From Deltaproteobacteria bacterium (GTDB taxonomy: Bacteria > Desulfobacterota_C > Deferrisomatia > Deferrisomatales > JACRMM01): a stretch of 6,177 bases of DNA. Position 1 is the stretch's first letter, and the number at the start of each line of letters is the position of its first letter. Shown here piece after piece: positions 1-5,507 of this stretch. The notes beneath the pieces are model-generated. The model ran no database searches, was not told where the DNA came from, and saw nothing but the letters and a program-made list of their open reading frames with translations. The stretch spans positions 1-6,177 of the forward strand of contig JACRCS010000025.1 of the NCBI GenBank assembly GCA_016218905.1. Reading direction: 5' to 3'. The translations under genes and the position numbers were made by a program.

Positions 1-121
1 CGCGGTGCACGAGGAGCTTGGTGCCGGCCGGCAGGCGCTCGTCCGCGGAAACCAGAACGGTCGCGACGCAGAAGGTCTCTCCCGCGGCGAGGAGCTCGGC
101 CGTGCGTGTCAGGATATCCAT
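1..121 (-). CDS. XdhC/CoxI-like protein, N-terminal fragment (partial, cut by left edge)
   Basis: Forty codons read leftward from an ATG at 121-119 and run off the window without a stop. The protein begins MDILTRTAELLAAGETFC and continues VATVLV, then LPAGTKLLVHR. This resembles the opening of XdhC/CoxI proteins, which start with a short helix, then an 'ALATVV...PGAKMLV' strand and turn. XdhC proteins help insert or sulfurate the molybdenum cofactor of xanthine dehydrogenase-type enzymes. Codons are strongly G/C-ending (ATC, CTG, CGC, GCC, GAG, CTC), as expected for a real gene here. The complement of 122-132 gives a purine-rich GAGGGAGGG just before the ATG, a good ribosome binding site. The usual Gly-Ser-Ser/Ala-Pro-Arg stretch is replaced by Ser-Ala-Asp-Glu-Arg-Leu-Pro, so the family call is tentative. 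It is divergent from the pyr operon and probably unrelated to it in function. Confidence 0.5.
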   Translation of the reverse strand, partial: MDILTRTAELLAAGETFCVATVLVSADERLPAGTKLLVHR

Positions 122-152
122 TGCCCTCCCTCGGTCGGTTAGAGGTCCGGAG

Positions 153-165
153 TCGAGCCCCCCGA
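153..165 (+). repeat. Direct repeat copy 1 (TCGAGCCCCCCGA)
   Basis: An exact 13-nt match to the copy at 411-423, in the same orientation and 258 nt apart. This copy lies upstream of the leftward gene; the other lies in the pyr leader. The function is unknown. A shared protein or RNA element is possible, but a C-rich 13-mer could also recur by chance in GC-rich DNA. Confidence 0.5.
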
Positions 166-182
166 TGGGGTCGGATCGCGTA

Positions 183-233
183 CGAGCTCAGGAAGAGCTC
201 GGGCCGCGCAGCACAGGACGTGCGTGAGCGGCC
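183..233. other. Two abutting hairpins in the intergenic spacer
   Basis: The first hairpin is 183-201: arms CGAGCTC and GAGCTCG, 7 bp, with a 5-nt loop AGGAA. The second starts at the next base, 202-233: a 6-bp stem GGCCGC/GCGGCC, a small internal loop, then GCAC/GTGC around a 5-nt loop. Neither is followed by a T-run on either strand, so they do not look like intrinsic terminators. They could be structure in the 5' untranslated RNA of the leftward gene or protein-binding palindromes. Chance is possible at this GC content. Confidence 0.3.
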
Positions 234-320
234 ACCCATGGAAGGGCGTGAGCGATCACGGTGTCGCAAGACGAGAGATTCGACCTCTCCGGACGCCGCC
301 ACTCGACGGTGCGAGCGCCT

Positions 321-349
321 ATTGAACACACTCGTGGAATTCATTGCAA
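321..349 (-). promoter_or_regulatory. Possible promoter for the leftward XdhC-like gene
   Basis: Read on the - strand, TTGCAA (349-344) and TTCAAT (326-321) are separated by 17 bp. Each matches the sigma70 -35/-10 consensus at four of six positions. This is the AT-richest part of the spacer. Use of this promoter would give an untranslated leader of roughly 190 nt containing the hairpins at 183-233. It is weak evidence only. Confidence 0.2.
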
Positions 350-365
350 GGGAAGGGGTAGCGGG

Positions 366-395
366 TTGACCCCCTTCCTCCGGGGGTGCTATAGT
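366..395 (+). promoter_or_regulatory. Sigma70-type promoter of the pyr operon
   Basis: TTGACC at 366-371 (five of six to TTGACA) and TATAGT at 390-395 (five of six to TATAAT) are separated by 18 bp. TG at 387-388 lies one base before the -10 box, forming an extended -10. Transcription should begin near 401-403, giving a leader of about 110 nt before pyrR. It is the only strong promoter-like element seen ahead of the operon, and its position upstream of the attenuator fits. Confidence 0.75.
369..387. promoter_or_regulatory. Inverted repeat within the promoter spacer (candidate operator)
   Basis: ACCCCC (369-374) and GGGGGT (382-387) form a perfect 6-bp dyad around a 7-nt centre, between the -35 and -10 boxes and overlapping the edge of the -35. 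It lies upstream of the transcription start, so it would act as DNA, not as an RNA hairpin. A dimeric regulator could bind here. No regulator is known from this window, and the dyad may be fortuitous. Confidence 0.35.
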
Positions 396-410
396 CCGCT
401 TTCGCCTCGT

Positions 411-423
411 TCGAGCCCCCCGA
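411..423 (+). repeat. Direct repeat copy 2 (TCGAGCCCCCCGA) in the pyr leader
   Basis: The second exact copy of the 13-mer at 153-165. Its 3' end overlaps the start of the purine-rich segment (422-429) that serves as leader ribosome binding site and candidate antiterminator arm. A factor binding this element in RNA could therefore affect attenuation. This is inference from position only. Confidence 0.45.
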
Positions 424-430
424 GGAAGGA

Positions 431-517
431 ATGACTCCAGGAAACGGTTGTGTTGCCGCGTGCAAAGAGACCTTCTCCGGTTCCCGAGAAGGTCTTTTTT
501 TTGAGGTGAGACCATGA
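431..517 (+). CDS. Putative pyr leader peptide (28 aa)
   Basis: ATG at 431 follows the purine-rich GAGGAAGGA at 422-430, a good ribosome binding site with GAGG 5 nt from the start. The frame begins MTPGNGCVAACKET and ends with TGA at 515-517, overlapping the pyrR start as ATGA. Codons 12-24 lie inside the terminator hairpin and T-run, so a ribosome moving through would block or melt it. This is the geometry of the enterobacterial pyrL leader of pyrBI, where translation coupled to UTP-sensitive polymerase pausing prevents termination. The peptide resembles no protein I know, and such leaders act by being translated. Against it, 29 open codons can arise by chance, and there is no obvious U-rich pause tract before the hairpin. 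Confidence 0.42.
   Translation: MTPGNGCVAACKETFSGSREGLFFEVRP
464..502 (+). terminator. Intrinsic terminator (attenuator) ahead of pyrR
   Basis: AGACCTTCTC (468-477) pairs perfectly with GAGAAGGTCT (486-495) over 10 bp around the 8-nt loop CGGTTCCC, and a run of eight T follows at 495-502. A G-T pair and three A-T pairs (464-467 with 496-499) can extend the stem. It ends only 11 nt before the pyrR ATG and lies downstream of the operon promoter, so it is an attenuator and not the end of another gene. Confidence 0.88.
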
Positions 518-1107
518 CTTCGGTAGAGGTCTCGCGCCGGGTTCTCCTCAACGAGGCGGCGATCCGCCGCACGCTGGCTCGCATGGCCCACGAGATCCTG
601 GAGCGGAACCGCGGCACTGAAAGGCTGGCGCTGGTCGGCGTCGTCCGCAAGGGCGACATCCTGGCCGCGAGGCTGCGGGAGCAGATCCGTCAGGCCGAGG
701 GCGTCGAGGTCCCCCTCGGCCGGCTCGATATCACCCTCTATCGGGACGACCTCTTTCGCACGGGACCCCAGTCGGTCCTCCGGCCCACCGAGATCCCTTT
801 CGACCTCGACGACCGCGTGCTCGTCCTCGTCGACGACGTCCTCTACACCGGCCGGACGACCCGGGCCGCCCTCGACGCCCTCATGGACTTCGGACGGCCT
901 CGGGCAATCCAGCTCGCCGTTCTGATCGACCGCGGCCACCGGGAGCTGCCCATCCAGCCCGACTACGTGGGCCACGCCGTGCGGACGGGCCGGGAGGAGC
1001 TGGTGGAGGTGAAGCTCAAAGAGGAGTCCGGTGAGGACTCCGTGAGCCTCCTGGAGCCGGAGTGCTTCGAGGCGGGCCTGCGCGTCCGCTGCCCGAGAGA
1101 GGGGTGA
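514..1107 (+). CDS. pyrR: PyrR bifunctional pyr operon regulator / uracil phosphoribosyltransferase
   Basis: A 197-residue protein of the PRTase fold. In Bacillus-type systems PyrR binds UMP and pyr mRNA to favour termination, and it also makes UMP from uracil and PRPP. The PRPP loop [10 protein letters not shown] is at residues 106-115. Other family signatures are [10 protein letters not shown] (71-80), [21 protein letters not shown] (127-147; the last part is very typical) and the N-terminal [13 protein letters not shown] (16-28). GEDSV (173-177) is near the usual C-terminus, and about 17-20 extra residues follow. Relative to Bacillus PyrR as I recall it, the RNA-contacting His is kept (H26) but the nearby Thr is Ala (A22), and the Lys of GKNVPTSR is His (H154). 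GAGGTGAG at 503-510 is a good ribosome binding site. It is first in the operon, directly after the attenuator, and its stop is 2 nt before pyrB. Confidence 0.96.
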   Translation: MTSVEVSRRVLLNEAAIRRTLARMAHEILERNRGTERLALVGVVRKGDILAARLREQIRQAEGVEVPLGRLDITLYRDDLFRTGPQSVLRPTEIPFDLDDRVLVLVDDVLYTGRTTRAALDALMDFGRPRAIQLAVLIDRGHRELPIQPDYVGHAVRTGREELVEVKLKEESGEDSVSLLEPECFEAGLRVRCPREG

Positions 1108-1109
1108 GG

Positions 1110-2048
1110 ATGAGCTTCGCCCGCAAGGACCTCCTGGCCATCGAGCCGCTCTCTGCGGAGGAGATCGTCTCGATCCTCGACACCGCGGAAGGTTTCGCGG
1201 AGGTCTCGAGGCGGGACGTGAAGAAGGTCCCGACCTTGCGCGGGAAGACGGTCGTGAACCTCTTCTTCGAGGCTTCCACGCGCACGCGCGTCTCCTTCGA
1301 GATCGCCGAGAAGCGGCTCTCGGCCGATTCAGTCAACTTCTCGAGCTCCGGGAGCTCGGTCTCCAAGGGGGAGACACTTCTCGACACGGTCAAGAACATC
1401 GAGGCCATGGCCCCCGACATCCTCGTAATCCGGCACAGCGCGGCCGGGGCGGCGGAGTTCGTGGCCCAGCGGACGAAGGCCGCGGTCGTGAACGCCGGCG
1501 ATGGCCGCCACGAGCATCCTACCCAGGCGCTGCTGGACCTCTTCACGGTGCGCAAGCACAAGGGCCGGATCGCGGGGCTCACGCTGGCGATCGTCGGCGA
1601 TATCCTGAACAGCCGGGTCGCGCGCTCGGACATCCACGCCTTCACGAAGCTCGGGGCGAAGGTGCGTGTCTGCGGTCCGCCCACCATGCTCCCGCCCCAG
1701 GCCGAGCGGATGGGGGTGACCGCGACGAGCCGGATCGAAGAGGCCGTGGAAGGGGCCGACGTCGTGATGGCGCTCCGGATCCAGAAGGAGCGGCTGGGAA
1801 AGGCTTCCTTCCCGAGCATTCGCGAGTACGCGCGGTTCTTCGGGCTCAACGAGGAGGTGCTCGAAGGCGCGGCGCCCGACGCCATCGTCATGCACCCCGG
1901 GCCGATCAACCGGGGCGTCGAGATCGCCTCCGAGCTCGCCGACGGCGCGCGCTCGGTGATCCTCGACCAGGTGGAGAGCGGTGTGGCCGTGAGGATGGCG
2001 GTGATCTACCTGCTCTCGGGAGGAGGACGGTCCGAATGGGTTTCGTGA
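1110..2048 (+). CDS. pyrB: Aspartate carbamoyltransferase catalytic subunit
   Basis: A 312-residue cytosolic enzyme that makes N-carbamoyl-L-aspartate from carbamoyl phosphate and aspartate, the committed step of the pathway. The carbamoyl-phosphate motif FFEASTRTR is at residues 52-60. [11 protein letters not shown] (83-93) holds the Ser/Lys loop supplied across the trimer interface. RHS (108-110), [11 protein letters not shown] (136-146), [11 protein letters not shown] (163-173) and HPGPINRG (262-269) complete the active site. The length is normal. ATG at 1110 is chosen because AGGGG at 1100-1104 is well spaced and the protein begins at the usual N-terminus; an in-frame GTG at 1062 would add 16 residues unlike the family. 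The end overlaps pyrC by 13 nt. No pyrI regulatory gene is seen, so allosteric control by a PyrI chain is unlikely. Confidence 0.97.
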   Translation: MSFARKDLLAIEPLSAEEIVSILDTAEGFAEVSRRDVKKVPTLRGKTVVNLFFEASTRTRVSFEIAEKRLSADSVNFSSSGSSVSKGETLLDTVKNIEAMAPDILVIRHSAAGAAEFVAQRTKAAVVNAGDGRHEHPTQALLDLFTVRKHKGRIAGLTLAIVGDILNSRVARSDIHAFTKLGAKVRVCGPPTMLPPQAERMGVTATSRIEEAVEGADVVMALRIQKERLGKASFPSIREYARFFGLNEEVLEGAAPDAIVMHPGPINRGVEIASELADGARSVILDQVESGVAVRMAVIYLLSGGGRSEWVS

Positions 2049-3352
2049 TCCGAGGCGCCCACGTGGTCGACCCCGCCAACGGGATCGACGGCCGGCGCGA
2101 CATCGCCGTCGAGGAGGGGAAGATCCTCGCCGTCGCGCCGGAGATCGACCCGGGCGGCCGTCCCGTCCTCGATGCCTCCGGTCTCCACGCGTTCCCCGGC
2201 CTCATCGACATGCACGTCCACCTCCGGGAGCCCGGGTACGAGTACAAGGAGACCGTCGCTACCGGAACGCGGGCGGCGGCGGCCGGGGGCTTCACGTCCC
2301 TGGCGGCGATGCCGAACACCGATCCGGTGAACGATGATCCGGCCGTCACCCGCTACATCCTCGAAAAGGCCGAGCAGGAGGGCGTCTGCCGAGTCTACCC
2401 GGTTGGCGCGATCTCGAAGGGGCTCAAGGGGCAGGAGCTGACGGAGATGGGGCTCCTGGCGGAAGCCGGCTGCGTCGCCGTGACGGACGACGGCCGCCCG
2501 GTGACCTCACCGCTGATGATGCGGCGGGCCCTGGAGTACGCCAAGGGCTTCGGCCTGACAGTGATCAGCCACTGCGAGGATCTGGACCTCGCGGCCGGCG
2601 GCTTCATGAACGAGGGCCTCACGTCGGCCCACCTGGGACTTCCCGCCATCCCTCCCGAAGCCGAGGAGACGATGGTGATCCGCGATCTCCTGCTGGCGCG
2701 CCGGACGGGGGGCCGCCTCCACTTGGCGCACCTCTCGACGCGCGGGAGCTTCGACTTCCTCCGCTGGGGCAAACGCCGGGGGATCCGGGTGACGGGCGAG
2801 ACCGCGCCCCACTACTTCACACTCACGGACGACCACGTCCGGACCTTCGACTCAGTCTACAAGATGAACCCGCCCCTCCGGGAGATCCCGGATCTGGAGG
2901 CCGCCCAGCGGGCGGTCGCCCGCGGGATCGTCGACGCGATCGCCACGGATCACGCCCCTCACTGCCGGGACGAGAAGGAGTGCGAGTTCGAGGCGGCGCT
3001 CAACGGCGTGATCGGGCTGGAGACGAGCCTCGGGCTCGCGCTGCGGCTCGTCCATGAAGGGCTCGCGAGCCTCTCGCGGGTCGTCGCCGCTCTGACGGCG
3101 GGTCCCGCGCGCGTACTCGGACTCCCGGGCGGCACCCTCTCGCCCGGCGCGCCCGCCGACGTCGTCCTGGTTGACGTCAACGCAGACTTCGAGGTGGATC
3201 CCGGGTCCTTCCACTCGAAGGCGCGCAACTGTCCCTTCGCCGGCATGAAGCTTCGGGGAAGGGCGGTCCAGACGCTCGTCGCAGGGCGAACAGTGTACCG
3301 GAACGGCCGGATCACGGCCGAGAACCTCAAGACCGCGGAGATCATCGGATGA
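2036..3352 (+). CDS. pyrC: Dihydroorotase, class I
   Basis: A 438-residue amidohydrolase-fold enzyme that reversibly cyclises carbamoyl aspartate to dihydroorotate. Metal and substrate residues line up with active class I enzymes such as that of Aquifex: DMHVHLRE with H60, H62 and R64; N94 in MPNTDP; the Asp pair D151/D152 in VTDDGRP; H179 in ISHCED; H232 in LAHLST; N278 in KMNPP; and D305 in ATDHAPH. All are present, so this is a working enzyme and not an inactive pyrC' homologue like the one that scaffolds PyrB in Pseudomonas. The C-terminal beta-domain ([25 protein letters not shown]) is complete. AGGAGG at 2021-2026, inside the pyrB end, lies 9 nt before the ATG. It overlaps pyrB by 13 nt and carA by 4 nt (ATGA). 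Class I enzymes can form complexes with PyrB, which the gene order would suit. Confidence 0.97.
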   Translation: MGFVIRGAHVVDPANGIDGRRDIAVEEGKILAVAPEIDPGGRPVLDASGLHAFPGLIDMHVHLREPGYEYKETVATGTRAAAAGGFTSLAAMPNTDPVNDDPAVTRYILEKAEQEGVCRVYPVGAISKGLKGQELTEMGLLAEAGCVAVTDDGRPVTSPLMMRRALEYAKGFGLTVISHCEDLDLAAGGFMNEGLTSAHLGLPAIPPEAEETMVIRDLLLARRTGGRLHLAHLSTRGSFDFLRWGKRRGIRVTGETAPHYFTLTDDHVRTFDSVYKMNPPLREIPDLEAAQRAVARGIVDAIATDHAPHCRDEKECEFEAALNGVIGLETSLGLALRLVHEGLASLSRVVAALTAGPARVLGLPGGTLSPGAPADVVLVDVNADFEVDPGSFHSKARNCPFAGMKLRGRAVQTLVAGRTVYRNGRITAENLKTAEIIG

Positions 3353-4485
3353 GAAGGGCTCTCCTCGCCCTCACCGACGGGACGACCTACGCAGGGTGGT
3401 CCTTCGGCGCCGAGGGCGAGACCTCGGGAGAGGTCGTCTTCAACACGAGCATGACGGGCTATCAGGAGGTCCTCTCCGACCCCTCGTACAAGGGGCAGAT
3501 GGTCGTCATGACCTACCCGGAAATCGGGAACTACGGCGTGAACCCGGAGGACTTCGAATCCTCGCGGATCCACGTGGAGGGCTTCATCGTCAAGGAGGCG
3601 TGGGAGACGCCCTCCAACTGGCGCGCCACCAAGAGCCTCCATGAGTTCCTCCGGGAGCAGGGCATCGTCGGCATCCAGGGCATCGACACGCGGGCCCTGA
3701 CGAAGCACCTCCGCGAGCACGGCGCCATGATCGGCGTGATCTCGACCGAAGATCTGGAGGGCTCGAGCCTCGTCGAGAAGGCCCGCGTGGCGCCGACGAT
3801 CGAAGGCAGGGATCTCGTCGCCGAGGTCACCTGCAAGGCTCCCTTTCACTGGGACACGGCCGATTGGGCGGTGGGGGAGGGATACCGGAAGCCGAGGCGC
3901 CCCGGCGACTTCCGCGTCGTCGCCTACGACTTCGGCGTCAAGTACAACATCCTGAGGCAACTCACGTCCGTGGGCTGCGACGTCACGGTCGTCCCGGCGA
4001 GGACGACGGCGGAGGAGGTCCTGGCGCTCGACCCCCACGGCGTCTTCCTCTCCAACGGTCCCGGCGATCCGCAGTGCGTGCCGTACGCGGCCGAGGCCGT
4101 CCGAAAGCTCATGGGGAAGAAGCCGATCTTCGGCATCTGCCTCGGGAATCAGATCATCGGGCTCGCGCTGGGGGGCACGACGAGGAAGCTCAAGTTCGGC
4201 CATCACGGGGCCAATCAGCCGGTGAAGGACCTCTCGACGGAGAAGGTGGAGATCACGAGCCAGAACCATAACTTCGTCGTGGATCTGGAGAGCCTCCGCC
4301 ACTCCGAGCACGCCGAAGCGGTCGAGGTGACCCACATCAACCTGAACGATCAGACGGTGGAAGGCATCCGCCACAAGAAGTACCCGCTCTTCAGCGTGCA
4401 GTACCATCCGGAGGCGAGCCCGGGCCCCCACGACGCCGCGTACCTCTTCCGGCGCTTCGCCCAGATGATGGAGCGGGCAGGGTAA
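3349..4485 (+). CDS. carA: Carbamoyl-phosphate synthase small (glutamine amidotransferase) subunit
   Basis: A 378-residue class I glutaminase subunit that hydrolyses glutamine and channels ammonia to CarB. The N-terminal CarA-specific domain has [17 protein letters not shown] (31-47) and [13 protein letters not shown] (111-123). The amidotransferase domain has LSNGPGDP (234-241), the nucleophile C264 in [17 protein letters not shown] (283-292), SQNHNFVVD (304-312) and [14 protein letters not shown] (351-364) with catalytic H353 and E355. The triad is intact and the length matches Escherichia coli CarA. The usual GICLGHQ is GICLGNQ (N267), a conservative change next to the nucleophile loop. 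The start overlaps the pyrC stop as ATGA, which points to coupled translation. Seventy-four nt separate it from the next gene, a looser spacing than in the upstream genes. Confidence 0.97.
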   Translation: MRRALLALTDGTTYAGWSFGAEGETSGEVVFNTSMTGYQEVLSDPSYKGQMVVMTYPEIGNYGVNPEDFESSRIHVEGFIVKEAWETPSNWRATKSLHEFLREQGIVGIQGIDTRALTKHLREHGAMIGVISTEDLEGSSLVEKARVAPTIEGRDLVAEVTCKAPFHWDTADWAVGEGYRKPRRPGDFRVVAYDFGVKYNILRQLTSVGCDVTVVPARTTAEEVLALDPHGVFLSNGPGDPQCVPYAAEAVRKLMGKKPIFGICLGNQIIGLALGGTTRKLKFGHHGANQPVKDLSTEKVEITSQNHNFVVDLESLRHSEHAEAVEVTHINLNDQTVEGIRHKKYPLFSVQYHPEASPGPHDAAYLFRRFAQMMERAG

Positions 4486-4523
4486 CCGCTGCTCCCGATA
4501 CGTGGCCTCCGGCGATCCGGCGT

Positions 4524-4549
4524 GGCGGGGAGGGCCGTGGGCCCCCGCC
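4524..4549 (+). other. GC-rich hairpin before the radical SAM gene
   Basis: GGGCC (4532-4536) pairs with GGCCC (4540-4544) around a 3-nt loop, and GGCG (4524-4527) with CGCC (4546-4549) can extend it across an asymmetric loop. It ends 10 nt before the ATG at 4560 and has no T-run, so it is not a normal terminator. It lies where a ribosome binding site would be expected, and none is visible there. It could lower expression or be chance structure. Confidence 0.35.
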
Positions 4550-4559
4550 CCGGACTTCG

Positions 4560-5462
4560 ATGACCCGAAGGGACGTGGACCACCTCCGGGCCATCGCGGG
4601 GAAGCTCCGGTCCCTCTCGGACCCGTGCGTCCTCTGCCCCCGGCGCTGCGGCGCCCGGCGCGAGGCCGGCGAGAAGGGGATCTGCGGCGAAGACGGCACC
4701 CTCCGCCTCGGGGGCTACAGCCTCCACCGTGGCGAGGAGCCCCCGCTCTCCGGCAGGGACCCGGAGACGGGCCGGGAGGGCTCCGGGACGGTCTTCGTCT
4801 CCGGTTGCAGCCTCCGCTGCCTCTACTGCCAGAACGGCGCGATCAGCCAGGGGGGGCTCGGCTTCCCCGCGGATCCGGAGAGGCTCGGCGAGATCTTTCT
4901 CGAGCTCCAAGCTCGAGGCGCCCGCAACGTCAACTGGGTCACTCCCGGCCACGCCCTTCCCGCCCTCGTCGCGGGCTTGGCGGCCGCCCGGGAGCGCGGC
5001 TTCGCGCTGCCGGTGGTGTACAATTCCTCGGGATACGAGCGGCCCGAAGTCCTCGTCCTGCTCGAAGGGATCGTGGACGTCTACCTCATGGATCTTCGCT
5101 ACGCGGTCCCGCTGTCGGCCCGGGCGGGCTCCCGGGCGCCGGACTACCCCGAGGCGAATCGCGCGGCCCTGCGGGAGTCTTTCCGTCAGGTGGGGGCCTT
5201 CCGGGAGTCCTATTACAGGGGGCTGATCGTTCGCCACCTGATGCTTCCCGGGCGGCTCGAGGAGACGCGCACCGCCCTCGAGTTCATCGCCTGGGACCTC
5301 TCCCCGAGCGTGCCGGTGTCGCTCATGAACCAGTACGCTCCGAAGCACCGGGCCGTCGGAGATCCCGAGTGGGGGAGGGCAGTCGACCCCGCCGACTACG
5401 CCCGGGCCGTCGAGATCCTCGACCGCCTCGGTCTCACGGAAGGGTGGACCCAGGAAGAGTAG
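4560..5462 (+). CDS. Radical SAM protein, COG1313/PflX-like (pyruvate formate-lyase-activating-enzyme-like)
   Basis: A 300-residue radical SAM enzyme. The cluster motif CSLRCLYC at residues 83-90 (C83, C87, C90, i.e. CxxxCxxC) binds a 4Fe-4S cluster that cleaves S-adenosylmethionine. An N-terminal cysteine set, CVLCPRRC (C23, C26, C30) and GICG (C42), is typical of COG1313 proteins and may bind a second metal or cluster. Further family features are QNGAISQGG (91-99), VTPGHALPAL (127-136), YNSSGYE (154-160), YLMDLRY (175-181) and GLIVRHLMLPG (221-231). The substrate is unknown; the 'activating enzyme' name comes from similarity only. ATG 4560 is the only usable start between the carA stop and the conserved N-terminus, but no Shine-Dalgarno sequence precedes it. 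It lies between carA and carB on the same strand and is probably co-transcribed. No link to pyrimidine synthesis is known to me. Confidence 0.88.
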   Translation: MTRRDVDHLRAIAGKLRSLSDPCVLCPRRCGARREAGEKGICGEDGTLRLGGYSLHRGEEPPLSGRDPETGREGSGTVFVSGCSLRCLYCQNGAISQGGLGFPADPERLGEIFLELQARGARNVNWVTPGHALPALVAGLAAARERGFALPVVYNSSGYERPEVLVLLEGIVDVYLMDLRYAVPLSARAGSRAPDYPEANRAALRESFRQVGAFRESYYRGLIVRHLMLPGRLEETRTALEFIAWDLSPSVPVSLMNQYAPKHRAVGDPEWGRAVDPADYARAVEILDRLGLTEGWTQEE

Positions 5463-5507
5463 CCGTTCTCGCTCGTCACACCTCACGCCTTACGGAAGTT
5501 GCCAGCC

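Larger units (their letters stand above)
122..365. other. Divergent intergenic spacer, non-coding
   Basis: This stretch separates the leftward XdhC-like gene from the pyr promoter. Short frames cross it, but none has a recognisable protein or a convincing ribosome binding site. It holds several GC-rich hairpin candidates, one half of a 13-nt direct repeat (153-165), and a slightly AT-richer patch near 321-349 that may carry the leftward promoter. I see no confirmed RNA gene. Confidence 0.6.
402..513 (+). promoter_or_regulatory. pyr operon leader with transcription attenuator
   Basis: The predicted transcript leader contains a candidate antiterminator, a candidate upstream hairpin, a leader ORF and an intrinsic terminator directly ahead of pyrR. 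GAGGAAGG (422-429) can pair with the terminator's 5' arm CCTTCTC (471-477) with one bulge, giving an alternative fold. CCTCG (405-409) can pair with CGAGG (421-425) and would free the terminator. A stretch at 434-449 (ACTCC, AGGAAAC, GGTT) partly resembles the Bacillus PyrR-binding loop consensus ARUCCNGNGAGGYU, but it needs a 2-nt insertion and forms only a weak stem. Terminator-based control is well supported. The choice between PyrR-RNA control and ribosome-coupled control is not settled by the sequence. Confidence 0.6.

Noticed and set aside
227..301. A complete tRNA ending at GCCA (298-301)
   Set aside because: The T-arm-like hairpin and terminal CCA are suggestive, but no 5' acceptor strand pairs with GGACGCC at the right distance, and no 7-nt anticodon loop with the conserved T exists.
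18..369. Short + strand frames (18-227, 106-369) upstream of the operon
   Set aside because: No convincing ribosome binding site or family resemblance. The first is antisense to the XdhC-like fragment, and the second runs into the -35 box.
1062..1109. Upstream GTG start that would lengthen PyrB by 16 residues
   Set aside because: The extra residues do not look like PyrB and would overlap pyrR by 46 nt, while ATG 1110 has a well-spaced ribosome binding site and gives the normal length.
2959..4431. 490-codon - strand open frame antisense to pyrC and carA
   Set aside because: No recognisable domains and biased composition. The opposite strand encodes two well-conserved enzymes, so this is a GC-driven shadow.
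5463..5507. Terminator or promoter between the radical SAM gene and carB
   Set aside because: No hairpin with T-run and no convincing -35/-10 pair in these 45 nt; read-through into carB is the simpler view.
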